Origin: Neoroseomonas oryzicola
GTDB taxonomy: Bacteria > Pseudomonadota > Alphaproteobacteria > Acetobacterales > Acetobacteraceae
DNA length: 64,000 bases
Direction of reading: 5' to 3'
NCBI RefSeq assembly: GCF_012163135.1
Contig: NZ_JAAVUP010000001.1
Span: 558,001-622,000, forward strand
Shown here: piece after piece, positions 41,537-51,370 of the stretch
Numbering within the stretch: the stretch's first letter is position 1
Layout: each line of letters starts with the position of its first letter
The notes under the pieces: model-generated
Databases searched by the model: none
What the model was told of the DNA's origin: nothing
Seen by the model: only the letters and a program-made list of their open reading frames with translations
Position numbers and translations under genes: made by a program

Positions 41537-42556
41537 GTGAACAGGCGGTCCTTCCTTCTCGGCGCCGGGGCGGCGCTGAGCCTTCCGGTTCTCGAGGCCC
41601 GCGCCCAGGGCGCGCAGATCACGGGCGCCGGAGCGTCCTTCCCGAACCCGATCTACCAGAAGTGGGCCGAGGCGGCCCGCGCGGCGACCGGCCTGCAGCT
41701 GAACTACCAGTCGGTCGGCTCGGGCGCGGGGATCAACCAGATCCGCAACCGCACCGTCGATTTCGGCGCGACCGACGCGCCGCTGAACCAGCAGCAGCTC
41801 ACCGAGGGCAACCTGCTGCAGTTCCCGACGGTGATGGGCTCGGTCGTGCCGATCATCAACGTTCCGGGGATCGAGAACGAGCAGCTGAAGCTGACCGGCG
41901 AGGTGCTCGCCGACATCTTCCTCGGCCGCATCACCCGCTGGAACGACCCGCGCATCGTGGAGCTGAACGCGGGCGTGACGCTGCCGTCCCTCGCCATCGC
42001 GCCGGTCTATCGTGCGGACGGCTCGGGCACGACCTTCGTCTTCACCTCCTACCTCTCGGCGGCCGCGGCCAACTGGCGCTCGGGCCCCGGGGCGGCGACC
42101 TCGGTCCGCTGGCCGGTCGGCAACGGCGCGCGCGGCAACGAGGGCGTGGCGGGCGGCGTGCGCAACACGCGCGGCGGCATCGGCTATGTCGAGAACGCCT
42201 ATGCCAGCCGCAACAACCTCGTAACCACGCAGCTGAAGAACAAGGCCGGCCACTTCGTGAAGCCGACCATGGAAGCCTTCATCGCCGCCGCCTCGAACGC
42301 GGACTGGTCGGTGCCGGGCTTCGCGGCGAATATCATCGACCAGGGTGGCGACGCCTCCTGGCCGATCGTCGCGCCGACCTTCATCCTGCTGCCGACGAAC
42401 CCGACGGACGCGGCGCGCAACGAGAACGTGCGCAAGTTCTTCGACTGGGCCTATGCCAACGGCGATGCCCTGGCCCGCGAACTCGAGTACATCCCGCTGC
42501 CGGAGGCGACGAAGACCGCCGTCCGCGCCGCATGGCGGACGCAGTTCGGCGCCTGA
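41537..42556 (+). CDS. pstS: Phosphate ABC transporter substrate-binding protein PstS
   Basis: The 339-aa periplasmic phosphate receptor. A Tat-like signal (MNRRSFLLGAGAALS...ARAQ) is followed by the PstS start ITGAGASFPNPIYQKW, the phosphate loops SVGSGAGINQI and YRADGSGTTFVFTSYLS, and VDFGATDAPLN. The start is a GTG with GGAG 9 nt upstream. It is the first gene of pstSCAB-phoU-phoB and lies below a strong Pho box, so it should be induced by phosphate starvation. A stem-loop directly follows the stop. Confidence 0.96.
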   Translation: MNRRSFLLGAGAALSLPVLEARAQGAQITGAGASFPNPIYQKWAEAARAATGLQLNYQSVGSGAGINQIRNRTVDFGATDAPLNQQQLTEGNLLQFPTVMGSVVPIINVPGIENEQLKLTGEVLADIFLGRITRWNDPRIVELNAGVTLPSLAIAPVYRADGSGTTFVFTSYLSAAAANWRSGPGAATSVRWPVGNGARGNEGVAGGVRNTRGGIGYVENAYASRNNLVTTQLKNKAGHFVKPTMEAFIAAASNADWSVPGFAANIIDQGGDASWPIVAPTFILLPTNPTDAARNENVRKFFDWAYANGDALARELEYIPLPEATKTAVRAAWRTQFGA

Positions 42557-42564
42557 TCCGTATC

Positions 42565-42592
42565 GCGGGGCCCGGTGACCGCCGGGCCCCGC
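42565..42592 (+). repeat. Intercistronic stem-loop between pstS and pstC
   Basis: A perfect 11-bp GC stem (GCGGGGCCCGG / CCGGGCCCCGC, loop TGACCG) starts 8 bp after the pstS stop, with no U-tract. It could stabilise the pstS message or partly stop transcription so that the receptor exceeds the permease. Confidence 0.65.
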
Positions 42593-42617
42593 CCCACCCT
42601 GACGACAGGCAGACGCC

Positions 42618-43589
42618 GTGAGCCAGGCCGCAACCGCCGCGACACACCCCCCCGCTACCACACGCCGCAGCGGCGGCAATGTCGGGGACGTGCTTTTCGA
42701 ATGGGCCTGCCGCGGCGCAGCCGTCCTGGTCCTGCTGCTGCTCGGCGCCATCATCGTCGAGCTGTTCCTCGCCGGCCTGCCGGCCTTCCGCGCCTTCGGC
42801 CTGCCTTTCGTGTGGTCCACCGACTGGGACCCGGTGCAGGAGGTCTTCGGTGCCGGCGTGTCGATCTACGGCACCGTCGTGACCGCGGTGCTGGCGATCG
42901 TGCTCGCCGTCCCGCTCGCCTTCGGCATCGCCTTCTACCTGACGGAACTGGCACCGCCCTGGCTGCGCCGGCCGGTCGGCACGGCGATCGAACTGCTCGC
43001 GGCGGTGCCTTCGATCATCTACGGCATGTGGGGCTTCTTCGTGATCGCTCCGGCCTTCGCGCACTACATCCAGCCGACCATCATCGACACGGTGGGCGAG
43101 CTGCCGCTGGTCGGCTTCCTGTTCCAGGGCGCGCCCTTCGGCACCGGCATCTTCACCGCGTCCTTCATCCTCGCGATCATGATCCTGCCCTTCATCGCGG
43201 CGACCATGCGCGACGTCTTCGAGCAGGTTCCCCCGGTCTACAAGGAAAGCGCCTACGGCCTTGGGGCCACGACCTGGGAGGTGATGCGCAGCGTCGTCCT
43301 GCCCTACACGCGGGTCTCGGTAGTCGGCGGAATCATGCTCGGCCTCGGGCGCGCGCTGGGCGAGACGATGGCCGTCACCTTCGTCATCGGCAACGCCAAC
43401 CGCATCAGCACATCCCTGTTCGGGCCCGGCAACACCATCGCCTCCCTCGTCGCGCTCGAATTCGGGGAAAGCGAGGCCGGCAGCCTGAAGTTCGCCTCGC
43501 TGCTCGCCCTCGGCTTCATCCTCTTCGTGCTCTCCTTCCTCGTGCTCGCCGCCTCGCGCTACCTGCTGCGCTCGCGGCTGAAGGCCTGA
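42618..43589 (+). CDS. pstC: Phosphate ABC transporter permease PstC
   Basis: A 323-aa integral membrane subunit of the phosphate importer, with six or more hydrophobic segments. It has the permease loop in IAATMRDVFEQVPPVYKESA followed by GLGATTWEVM (EAA-like contact loop for PstB) and GRALGETMAVTFVIGNANR. The start is the GTG at 42618, 61 bp after pstS. An N-terminal polar extension of about 30 residues precedes the first membrane helix. Confidence 0.95.
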   Translation: MSQAATAATHPPATTRRSGGNVGDVLFEWACRGAAVLVLLLLGAIIVELFLAGLPAFRAFGLPFVWSTDWDPVQEVFGAGVSIYGTVVTAVLAIVLAVPLAFGIAFYLTELAPPWLRRPVGTAIELLAAVPSIIYGMWGFFVIAPAFAHYIQPTIIDTVGELPLVGFLFQGAPFGTGIFTASFILAIMILPFIAATMRDVFEQVPPVYKESAYGLGATTWEVMRSVVLPYTRVSVVGGIMLGLGRALGETMAVTFVIGNANRISTSLFGPGNTIASLVALEFGESEAGSLKFASLLALGFILFVLSFLVLAASRYLLRSRLKA

Positions 43590-43593
43590 CGCC

Positions 43594-44487
43594 ATGAGCA
43601 TCACCATCGGCGCCGGCATCCATCCCGGCCCGCGCAAGGACCTCAAGGTCGCCGCCGCCCTTGGCCGCCGGCGCCGGCGGGTGGATGCGATCGTCCGCAT
43701 CCTGGGCCTGGTCGCGATGCTGGTCGGCCTCGCCTTCCTCGCCTCGATCCTGCTGACCCTCGCCTATCGGGGCTCGGAGGCGATGGGGCTTTCGATCTTC
43801 ACCCGCGTTACCGCGCCGCCGGGCTCGGAGGGCGGGCTGCTGAACCCGATCGTCGGCAGCCTGATGCAGGCCGCGCTCGGCACCGCGATCGGCACGCCGG
43901 TCGGCATGCTGGTCGGTACCTACCTCGCGGAATATGCGCGGGGGTCGAGGTTCGGCGACTTGGTGCGCTTCGTCTCGGACATCCTGCTCTCGGCGCCGTC
44001 GATCCTGATCGGCCTGTTCGTCTACACCATCCTGGTGATGCCCTTCGGCGGCTTCTCGGGCTGGGCTGGCGTGGCCGCGCTCGCGATCATCGTCATCCCG
44101 GTGGTCGTCCGCACCACCGAGGACATGCTCTCCCTGATCCCGAACACGCTGCGCGAGGCGGTGATCGGCCTCGGCGCGCCGAAGTGGAAGATGATCGTCT
44201 TCGTCTGCTGGAAGTCGGCGATGTCGGGGATCATCACCGGCATCCTGCTCGCCGTCGCCCGCGTGGCGGGCGAGACGGCGCCGCTGCTCTTCACCTCGCT
44301 CGGCAACAACGCCTGGTCGGTGGATCTCACCAGGCCGATGGCGAGCCTGCCGGTGACCATCTACGCCTATGCCGGTTCGCCCTTCGAGGACTGGATCGCG
44401 CTCGCCTGGGCCGGCGCGCTGCTGATCACCCTCGGCGTGCTCGGCCTCAACATCCTCGCCCGCAGCGTGCTGCGCGGCCGCAAGTGA
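43594..44487 (+). CDS. pstA: Phosphate ABC transporter permease PstA
   Basis: A 297-aa second permease subunit, with helices and an EAA-type loop [20 protein letters not shown], and [16 protein letters not shown], the usual PstA ending motif. The ATG comes 4 bp after pstC's stop, so co-translation is expected. The polar N-terminus (about 35 residues, rich in Arg) is cytoplasmic. Confidence 0.95.
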   Translation: MSITIGAGIHPGPRKDLKVAAALGRRRRRVDAIVRILGLVAMLVGLAFLASILLTLAYRGSEAMGLSIFTRVTAPPGSEGGLLNPIVGSLMQAALGTAIGTPVGMLVGTYLAEYARGSRFGDLVRFVSDILLSAPSILIGLFVYTILVMPFGGFSGWAGVAALAIIVIPVVVRTTEDMLSLIPNTLREAVIGLGAPKWKMIVFVCWKSAMSGIITGILLAVARVAGETAPLLFTSLGNNAWSVDLTRPMASLPVTIYAYAGSPFEDWIALAWAGALLITLGVLGLNILARSVLRGRK

Positions 44488-44504
44488 CCGGAAGGAACGG
44501 CACC

Positions 44505-45338
<834 letters not shown>

Positions 45339-45358
45339 GCGGCGGGAAGGACCACGAC

Positions 45359-46075
45359 ATGCCCAACGAACACATCGTCCGCAGCTACGACGAGGAACTC
45401 CGGCGCCTGCGCGATATGGTGGCGCGCATGGGCGGCCTCGCCGAGCGCCAGGTCGCGGAATCGACGCGCGCCCTGGTGCGCCGCGACACCGACCTCGCGA
45501 CCGAGGTGGTCGGCCGCGACGCGCAGATCGACGCGCTGGAACGCGAGGTCGAAGCCTATTGCGTGCGCCTGCTCGCGCTGCGCCAGCCCATGGCGGCGGA
45601 CCTGCGCGTCATCATCGCGGCGATGAAGGCCTCGAACGACCTCGAGCGCATCGGCGACTACGCGTCGAACGCGGCCAAGCGCGCCGTGGTGCTGGCCTCC
45701 CTGCCCGCCATCGGCAGCCTCGCGGGCTTCGAGCGCATGGCGCAGCTGGTGCAGGAGAACCTCAAGGCGGCCATGGACGCCTTCGTGAACAACGATGCCG
45801 AGGCCGCACGGCGCGTCTGGGAAGCCGATGAACCCGTCGACGCCATCTACAACGGCATCTTCCGCGAGCTGCTGACCTTCATGATGGAGGACCCGCGCAA
45901 CATCTCCGCAGCGACCCACATGCTGTTCATCGCGAAGAACCTGGAGCGGATCGGCGACCACACGACCAACATCGCCGAGCGCATCTACTACGCCGTCCGC
46001 GGCGACAACATCACCGAGGAGCGCCCCAAGGCCGACCAGTCGGCCTTTGCCGTGGTGCGCCCGGCCGGAGACTAG
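45359..46075 (+). CDS. phoU: Phosphate signalling regulator PhoU
   Basis: A 238-aa helical protein with two PhoU repeats. The metal-binding segments are ASNDLERIGDYASNAAKR (repeat 1) and IAKNLERIGDHTTNIAERI (repeat 2), both complete. PhoU links PstSCAB to the histidine kinase PhoR and keeps the regulon off when phosphate is plentiful. GGGAAGGACC precedes the ATG. phoB follows 5 bp later. Confidence 0.96.
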   Translation: MPNEHIVRSYDEELRRLRDMVARMGGLAERQVAESTRALVRRDTDLATEVVGRDAQIDALEREVEAYCVRLLALRQPMAADLRVIIAAMKASNDLERIGDYASNAAKRAVVLASLPAIGSLAGFERMAQLVQENLKAAMDAFVNNDAEAARRVWEADEPVDAIYNGIFRELLTFMMEDPRNISAATHMLFIAKNLERIGDHTTNIAERIYYAVRGDNITEERPKADQSAFAVVRPAGD

Positions 46076-46080
46076 CCGCC

Positions 46081-46797
46081 ATGGCCGAGGCCTATTCCAC
46101 CCTCGCCAAGCCGACCATCCTCGTGGTCGAGGACGAGGCGCCGCTGATGACCCTGCTGCGCTACAACCTCGAGAAGCAGGGCTTCAAGGTCGAGGAAGCC
46201 GCCGACGGGCAGGAGGCGCTGCTGCGCGTGTCCGAGGCGCGGCCCGACCTGGTGCTGCTCGACTGGATGCTGCCGGCGCTGTCGGGCATCGAGGTCTGCC
46301 GGCAACTGCGACGGCGGCCCAACACGCGCGACCTGCCGATCATCATGGTCACGGCGCGCACCGAGGACCAGGACGCGGTCCGCGCCCTCGACACCGGCGC
46401 GGACGACTACATCGCCAAGCCCTTCGTGATGGACGCGCTGCTCGCCCGCATCCGCGCGCTGCTGCGCCGGTCCGGCGGGGTCGCGGCCAAGGGCACGCTG
46501 GCCTATCGCGACCTTTCCATGGACCAGGACGCGCATCGCGTCTCGCGCGGCGGCAAGCCGCTGCACCTGGGGCCGACGGAATACCGGCTGCTCGAATTCT
46601 TCCTGCAGCATCCCGGGCGGGTGTTCTCGCGCGAGCAATTGCTCGACGCCGTCTGGGGCCGCGACATCCATGTCGAGCCGCGCACGGTCGACGTGCATAT
46701 CCGCCGGTTGCGCAAGGCGATCAACGGCGACGACGAGGTGGACCTGATCCGGACGGTGCGTTCGGCCGGCTACGCGCTCGACGCCGAGGACCACTGA
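46081..46797 (+). CDS. phoB: Phosphate regulon response regulator PhoB
   Basis: A 238-aa OmpR-type response regulator: a receiver domain with acidic pair E17-D18, phospho-accepting Asp61 (VLLDWMLPAL), Thr in MVTARTED and Lys in IAKPF; then a winged helix with HLGPTEYRLLEFFLQHPG and VDVHIRRLRKAI. It should bind the Pho box upstream of pstS. The cognate kinase gene phoR is not in the operon or window. Its 3' end overlaps the convergent deoxyribosyltransferase-like gene by 28 bp. Confidence 0.95.
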   Translation: MAEAYSTLAKPTILVVEDEAPLMTLLRYNLEKQGFKVEEAADGQEALLRVSEARPDLVLLDWMLPALSGIEVCRQLRRRPNTRDLPIIMVTARTEDQDAVRALDTGADDYIAKPFVMDALLARIRALLRRSGGVAAKGTLAYRDLSMDQDAHRVSRGGKPLHLGPTEYRLLEFFLQHPGRVFSREQLLDAVWGRDIHVEPRTVDVHIRRLRKAINGDDEVDLIRTVRSAGYALDAEDH

Positions 46798-47342
46798 GCC
46801 AGGCGGATCACGCAACGCTCGAAGGCGGCGAGGTCCCGCCAGCGGTCGGACGGCGCGTCCGCGCGCTCGAAGGCGCCGCCGGCGGCCTCGATGCCGCCGT
46901 CGATCATCAGGTTGTCGCCGAGGCCGAAATCCTCGAGGCCCATGGCGTCCTGGTCCTCCCAGCCGCCATCCGAGCGCGGACGCGCCGCGGCGCCGAGGAA
47001 ATCCCGCGTGCGGTCGAGGAAATCCGCCGCCCGGTTGCTGTAGCCCATCACCGGCCGCCCCAGCGCCCGCATGAAGCCCAGTTCGAACACCGTCCCCGCA
47101 TCGGCCGAGGGCCCGCGGAAGGGCGTGAGGTTCGCGATGAGCGCATCGGAGGCGCGGATATGCGCCTCGTTGCCGAGGTAGATCCGCAGCCAGTAGGGGC
47201 GCTCGCCCGGCGGCAGCAGCGGCGGCGGGTCGAGCGGGAAGACCCCTTCGAGCCCATGCGCCGCGCAGACGCGCTTCTTAGCCGCCGCCACCTCGAGGGC
47301 GTCGGGCAGGAAGACTTCCGGACCGGCGAGGTAGACTCGCAT
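46770..47342 (-). CDS. Nucleoside 2-deoxyribosyltransferase-like protein
   Basis: A 190-aa protein of the NDT family, which transfers deoxyribose between bases or cleaves N-glycosidic bonds. The N-terminal MRVYLAGPEVFLPDA and the site SADAGTVFELGFMRALG (catalytic Glu in GTVFE, with Asp before) are typical. I choose the ATG at 47342, which has AGGA 8 nt upstream; a GTG two codons earlier is possible. It is convergent with phoB, and the 28-bp overlap could give antisense interference at its 3' end. Confidence 0.82.
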   Translation of the reverse strand: MRVYLAGPEVFLPDALEVAAAKKRVCAAHGLEGVFPLDPPPLLPPGERPYWLRIYLGNEAHIRASDALIANLTPFRGPSADAGTVFELGFMRALGRPVMGYSNRAADFLDRTRDFLGAAARPRSDGGWEDQDAMGLEDFGLGDNLMIDGGIEAAGGAFERADAPSDRWRDLAAFERCVIRLAQWSSASSA

Positions 47343-47394
47343 GCGCACGATCCTGCCTTGCCGGGCACCCTCGCGCCACGCTCAATGCCGCGCC

Positions 47395-48204
47395 ATGGAC
47401 CTTGAATCCGAATACAACAACCGCGCCCGGGTGCCCGGCAGCGCGGAGATCATCGCCGGCTGGGCGCGCGAGGCGGAGGCCTTCCGCACAACCTGGGCGC
47501 GCAAGACGCTCGACCTGCCCTACGGGACCGGACCGCGCGAGCGGCTGGACCTGTTCGAGCCCGACGGCGACGGGCCGGTCGCCGTCTTCATCCATGGCGG
47601 CTACTGGCAGGCGCTCGACAAATCCTTCGCCAGCCACTGCGCGCGGGGGCTGCTGCTGCGGGGCGTGGCGGTGGCGGTGCCGTCCTACGACCTCTGCCCC
47701 CATGTCCCGCTCGCGCGGATCGTGGCGCAGATGCAGGCGGCCTGCGCCGTACTGCACCGGCGCACGGGGCGGCGGCTGCTGGTCGCAGGACATTCGGCGG
47801 GCGGGCAGCTCGCCGCGATGCTCATGGGCACCGACTGGCAGGCGATCGACCCTGCGCTGCCGACCGGGCTGGTCGGCGCGGCGCTGCCGATCTCGGGTGT
47901 CTTCGAGATCGAGCCCCTGCTGCCCACCACCATCGGGCGGGGGCTGAACCTGACGGCCGCGGAGGCGCGGGCCCTGTCCCCCCGCTGGCAGGCCGCCGCG
48001 CCGGGGGACCTCCATTGCGTCGTCGGCGGTGCCGAGAGCGACGAGTTCCGCCGCCAGACCCGCGACTTCGCCGCCGCCTGGGGCGGCACGGCCGAGGAAC
48101 TGCCCGGCGCCAACCACTTCACCGTCCTAGACCCCTTCCCCGACCCCTCCCATCCGCTGGTCGCCCATGCCGCGGCCATGGCGGGGCGTCTTGCGCCCGG
48201 CTGA
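47395..48204 (+). CDS. Alpha/beta hydrolase, arylformamidase-like
   Basis: The 269-aa product has the alpha/beta-hydrolase fold with the oxyanion motif FIHGGYWQALDKSFAS, the nucleophile elbow VAGHSAGGQLAAM and a C-terminal His in GANHFTVLDPF. HGGYW with GHSAGG is the pattern of kynurenine formamidases of the animal type and related carboxylesterases. No signal peptide is present. It lies 48 bp upstream of the ABC binding-protein gene and is probably co-transcribed, so it may process the transported compound. Kynurenine as substrate is a guess from family. Confidence 0.78.
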   Translation: MDLESEYNNRARVPGSAEIIAGWAREAEAFRTTWARKTLDLPYGTGPRERLDLFEPDGDGPVAVFIHGGYWQALDKSFASHCARGLLLRGVAVAVPSYDLCPHVPLARIVAQMQAACAVLHRRTGRRLLVAGHSAGGQLAAMLMGTDWQAIDPALPTGLVGAALPISGVFEIEPLLPTTIGRGLNLTAAEARALSPRWQAAAPGDLHCVVGGAESDEFRRQTRDFAAAWGGTAEELPGANHFTVLDPFPDPSHPLVAHAAAMAGRLAPG

Positions 48205-48252
48205 AGGATCGCGCTTAAGAGAGGTCCTTTCCGGGCAATCAGGGGGACTTCC

Positions 48253-49434
48253 ATGACGGGGATCGGACGGCGCGGGCTTCTGGGCGGCACCACGGCATTG
48301 CTGGCCGCGCCCGCCATCCTGCATGCGCAGCCCGCCGGCGGCGTGAAGATCGGCGTTGTCGCCGTGCAGACCGGCCCGCAGGCCGCGCTGGGCAACCAGC
48401 TGAAGGACGGCTTCGCCCTCGGCCTGCGCCACCTCGAGGGCAAGCTCGGCGGCCTGACCGCCGAGACCGTCATCATCGACGACGAACTCAAGCCCGACGT
48501 CGCCGTGACCAAGGTCCGCGCGGCGCTGGAACGCGACAAGGTCGACTTCATCGTCGGCGTGGTGTTCTCCAACATCCTGCAGGCGATCATCCGCCCGGTG
48601 ACGGAGAGCAACACCTTCCTCATCAGCACGAATGCCGGTCCGTCCACCTTCGCCGGCCGCGGCTGCAACCCGTTCTTCTTCACCACCTCCTACAACAACG
48701 ACCAGGTCCATTCGGTGATGGGCCAGGCGGCGCAGGACAACGGCTATCGCCGCGTCTTCGTCATGGTGCCGAACTACCAGGCGGGCCGCGACGCGGTCGC
48801 AGGCTTCAAGTCGAAGTTCCAGGGCGAGGTGGTGGACGAGGTCTATGTCCCCCTCACCCAGCTCGACTTCTCGGCCGAGCTCGCGAAGATCGCCGCCGCA
48901 CGTCCCGACGCGATCTTCACCTTCATGCCGGGCGGCCTGGGGGTGAACCTGGTGCGGCAGTACCGCCAGGCGGGCCTTGCCAACATCCCCTTCCTGTCGA
49001 CCTTCACGGTCGATGAGGCGACGCTGCCCGCGCAGGGCGATGCGGCGCTGGGCTTCTACTCGGCGGCCTCCTGGGCCCCGAACATGGACAATCCGCAGAA
49101 CCGCCGCTTCGTCGGCGACTACCTCGCCGCCCACAACGCGGTGCCGGCGACCTATGCGGCGCAGGCCTATGACGCGGCGATGCTGCTCGATTCCGCGATC
49201 CGCAAGGTCGGCGGCAACCTCGCCAACAAGGACGCGCTGCGCACGGCGATCCGGGCGGCGGATTTCCGCTCGGTGCGCGGGCCCTTCGCCTTCGGCGTGA
49301 ACCACTACCCGGTGCAGGATTTCTGGCTGCTCAAGGTCGGCCGCCGCGCCGACGGCAAGCTCGAGACCCAGACCGACCGCAAGGTGTTCACCAACGCCGT
49401 CGATCCCTGGGCCGCCGAATGCCGCATGCGCTGA
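48253..49434 (+). CDS. Branched-chain-amino-acid-type ABC substrate-binding protein
   Basis: A 393-aa periplasmic receptor of the LivJ/HAAT type with a Tat-like signal (GIGRRGLLGGTTALLAAPA...HAQ). Typical elements are GVVAVQTGPQAALGNQLKDG, VDFIVGVVFSNILQAI, QAAQDNGYRRVFVMVPNYQ and TYAAQAYDAAMLLD. Many such receptors import aromatic acids rather than amino acids, so the ligand stays open. GGGGG precedes the ATG. The next gene lies 85 bp away with two stem-loops between. Confidence 0.9.
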   Translation: MTGIGRRGLLGGTTALLAAPAILHAQPAGGVKIGVVAVQTGPQAALGNQLKDGFALGLRHLEGKLGGLTAETVIIDDELKPDVAVTKVRAALERDKVDFIVGVVFSNILQAIIRPVTESNTFLISTNAGPSTFAGRGCNPFFFTTSYNNDQVHSVMGQAAQDNGYRRVFVMVPNYQAGRDAVAGFKSKFQGEVVDEVYVPLTQLDFSAELAKIAAARPDAIFTFMPGGLGVNLVRQYRQAGLANIPFLSTFTVDEATLPAQGDAALGFYSAASWAPNMDNPQNRRFVGDYLAAHNAVPATYAAQAYDAAMLLDSAIRKVGGNLANKDALRTAIRAADFRSVRGPFAFGVNHYPVQDFWLLKVGRRADGKLETQTDRKVFTNAVDPWAAECRMR

Positions 49435-49435
49435 T

Positions 49436-49462
49436 GCCCCGCGCGCGCGCGGCTGGCGGGGC
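49436..49462 (+). repeat. Intercistronic stem-loop 1 after the liv-type binding-protein gene
   Basis: GCCCCGC (49436-49442) pairs with GCGGGGC (49456-49462) over 7 bp, with a 13-nt GC loop. It directly follows the stop of the binding-protein gene. Confidence 0.5.
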
Positions 49463-49488
49463 GGCCGCGCGCCGGACGATGGTGGTGA

Positions 49489-49510
49489 CTGACGTGCACG
49501 CGCACGTCAG
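49489..49510 (+). promoter_or_regulatory. Stem-loop 2 just upstream of the permease start
   Basis: CTGACGTGC (49489-49497) and GCACGTCAG (49502-49510) form a perfect 9-bp hairpin with loop ACGC. It ends 9 nt before the GTG and overlaps the likely AGGA ribosome site at 49509. It could mask that site or be an mRNA processing or attenuation element. Confidence 0.55.
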
Positions 49511-49519
49511 GAACCAGGC

Positions 49520-50443
49520 GTGACGACGCAGCTGCTCCTGGTGCAGGCCCTGAACGGCCTGCAGCTCGGCATCCTGCTCTTCCTGGTCGCGGCGGGGCTG
49601 ACGCTGGTGTTCGGGGTGATGGACTTCATCAACCTCGCCCACGGCGTGCAGTACATGCTGGGCGCCTATCTCGGCGCCTCGCTGGCCGCGGCGACCGGGT
49701 CCTTCTGGCTCGGGCTGCTGCTGGCGCTGCCGGCGGCACTGCTCGCCGGGCTGGTGCTGGAAGTTCTGGTCTTCCGGCACCTGTACGATCGCGACCACCT
49801 CGCGCAGGTGCTCGCGACCTTCGGCGTCATCCTGTTCCTGAACGAGGGCGTGAAGCTCGTCTGGGGCGCCGCCCCCCTGCAGGTCGCGGTGCCGCCGCTG
49901 CTCGAGGGCGGGGTGCAGATCATGCCGGGGCTGCAATACCCGCTCTATCGCGTCGCGGTGCTCGGCGCCGGCCTCGCGACGGCCGGGCTGCTCTGGTGGC
50001 TGGTCGAGCGCACCCGGGCCGGGATGCTGGTTCGCGCGGGTGCGACCAACGCGCCGATGGTCTCGGCGCTCGGCGTCGACATCGGGCGGCTCTTCACCCT
50101 CGTCTTCGCCTTCGGCGCGATGCTCGCGGGCTTCGCGGGCGTGCTTGCGGGGCCGATCTTCTCGGTCGAACCCGGCATGGGCGACACGGTGCTGATCCTC
50201 GCCTTCGTGGTGATCGTGATCGGCGGCATCGGGTCGATCCGCGGCGCCTTCATCGCGGCGCTGCTGGTCGGGCTGATCGACACGCTCGGCAAGTCGCTGA
50301 TGCCCGACCTGATGCGGCTCTTCCTCGACGCCTCGGCGGCGCGGCAGGCCGGGGCGGCGCTGGCCTCGATGCTCGTCTACGTCGCCATGGCGGCGATCCT
50401 GGCCTTCCGCCCGGCGGGCCTCTTTCCCGTCCGCGCGGACTGA
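49520..50443 (+). CDS. Branched-chain-amino-acid-type ABC permease (LivH-like)
   Basis: A 307-aa polytopic permease of the HAAT family: QLLLVQALNGLQLGILLFLV, GVMDFINLAHGVQYMLGAY (hallmark NxAHG segment), LAGFAGVLAGPIFSVEPGMG and GGIGSIRGAFIAALLVGLID near the C-terminus. The start is a GTG at 49520 just beyond the hairpin. It pairs with the LivM-like permease, which starts 3 bp after its stop. Confidence 0.92.
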   Translation: MTTQLLLVQALNGLQLGILLFLVAAGLTLVFGVMDFINLAHGVQYMLGAYLGASLAAATGSFWLGLLLALPAALLAGLVLEVLVFRHLYDRDHLAQVLATFGVILFLNEGVKLVWGAAPLQVAVPPLLEGGVQIMPGLQYPLYRVAVLGAGLATAGLLWWLVERTRAGMLVRAGATNAPMVSALGVDIGRLFTLVFAFGAMLAGFAGVLAGPIFSVEPGMGDTVLILAFVVIVIGGIGSIRGAFIAALLVGLIDTLGKSLMPDLMRLFLDASAARQAGAALASMLVYVAMAAILAFRPAGLFPVRAD

Positions 50444-50446
50444 TCC

Positions 50447-51370
50447 ATGCGCGAGGCCTGGCTGCCGCTGGCGGTGCTGCTTGCGCTCGGCGCCGCGCCG
50501 CTGCTGGGCTTCGGCGGATCCTACGAGACCACGCTGATGGCGCGGGTCATGATCCTCGCCATGGCGGCGGTCTCGCTGTCCTTCCTTGTGGGCGGGGCGG
50601 GGCTGGTCAGCCTCGGCCACGCGGCCTCGGTCGGGGTCGGCGCCTATGCGGTGGCGATCCTCGACGCGCACAACGTCACCGAGGCCGCGCGCGTCCTGCC
50701 GGCGGCGATCGGCGCGGCCGCGCTGTTCTCGATGGTCACGGGGGCGGTCGCGATCCGCACTTCCGGCGTCCACTTCATCATGATCACCCTGGCCTTCGGG
50801 CAGATGGCTTTCTTCACCGCCTCCTCGCTCGCGGCCTATGGCGGGGATGACGGCTACACCCTCTACAGCCGGACGGAGGTCTGGGGGTCACGCCTGCTCG
50901 GGAACCGGCTCACCTTCCACTATGTCTGCCTCGGCGCGCTGGCGCTGACCTGGGCGCTCTGCGCCATGCTGCTCGCCTCCCGCTTCGGCCGCGTTCTGCG
51001 CGCGGCGCGCGAGAACGCCCAGCGGGTCGAGGCGGTCGGCCTCGCCCCCTACCCCTTCCGCCTGGTCGCCTATGTGATCGCGGGCGCGATCGGCGGGGCG
51101 GCGGGCTTCCTGCTCGCCAACGCGACCGAGTTCGTCTCCCCGGCCGGCATCTCCTGGCAGCGCTCGGGGGAATTGCTGTTCATGGTAATCCTGGGCGGCG
51201 TCGGGCGGCTCTGGGGGGCGATCCTCGGCGCGGTGGCCTTCGTGCTGCTCGAAACCTGGCTCGCCGACCATGTGGCGCATTGGAAGATGGTGTTCGGGCC
51301 GCTGCTGGTCCTCGCCGTGCTGTTCCTCAAGGGCGGGTTGTCGGGCCTGGTGGTGCGCCGCCATGGCTGA
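50447..51370 (+). CDS. Branched-chain-amino-acid-type ABC permease (LivM-like)
   Basis: A 307-aa permease with the family segments GLVSLGHAASVGVGAYAVA, VHFIMITLAFGQMAFF and ILGGVGRLWGAILGAVAFVL. Multiple hydrophobic helices predict an inner-membrane partner to the LivH-like subunit. Its last 8 bp overlap the ATPase gene. Confidence 0.92.
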   Translation: MREAWLPLAVLLALGAAPLLGFGGSYETTLMARVMILAMAAVSLSFLVGGAGLVSLGHAASVGVGAYAVAILDAHNVTEAARVLPAAIGAAALFSMVTGAVAIRTSGVHFIMITLAFGQMAFFTASSLAAYGGDDGYTLYSRTEVWGSRLLGNRLTFHYVCLGALALTWALCAMLLASRFGRVLRAARENAQRVEAVGLAPYPFRLVAYVIAGAIGGAAGFLLANATEFVSPAGISWQRSGELLFMVILGGVGRLWGAILGAVAFVLLETWLADHVAHWKMVFGPLLVLAVLFLKGGLSGLVVRRHG

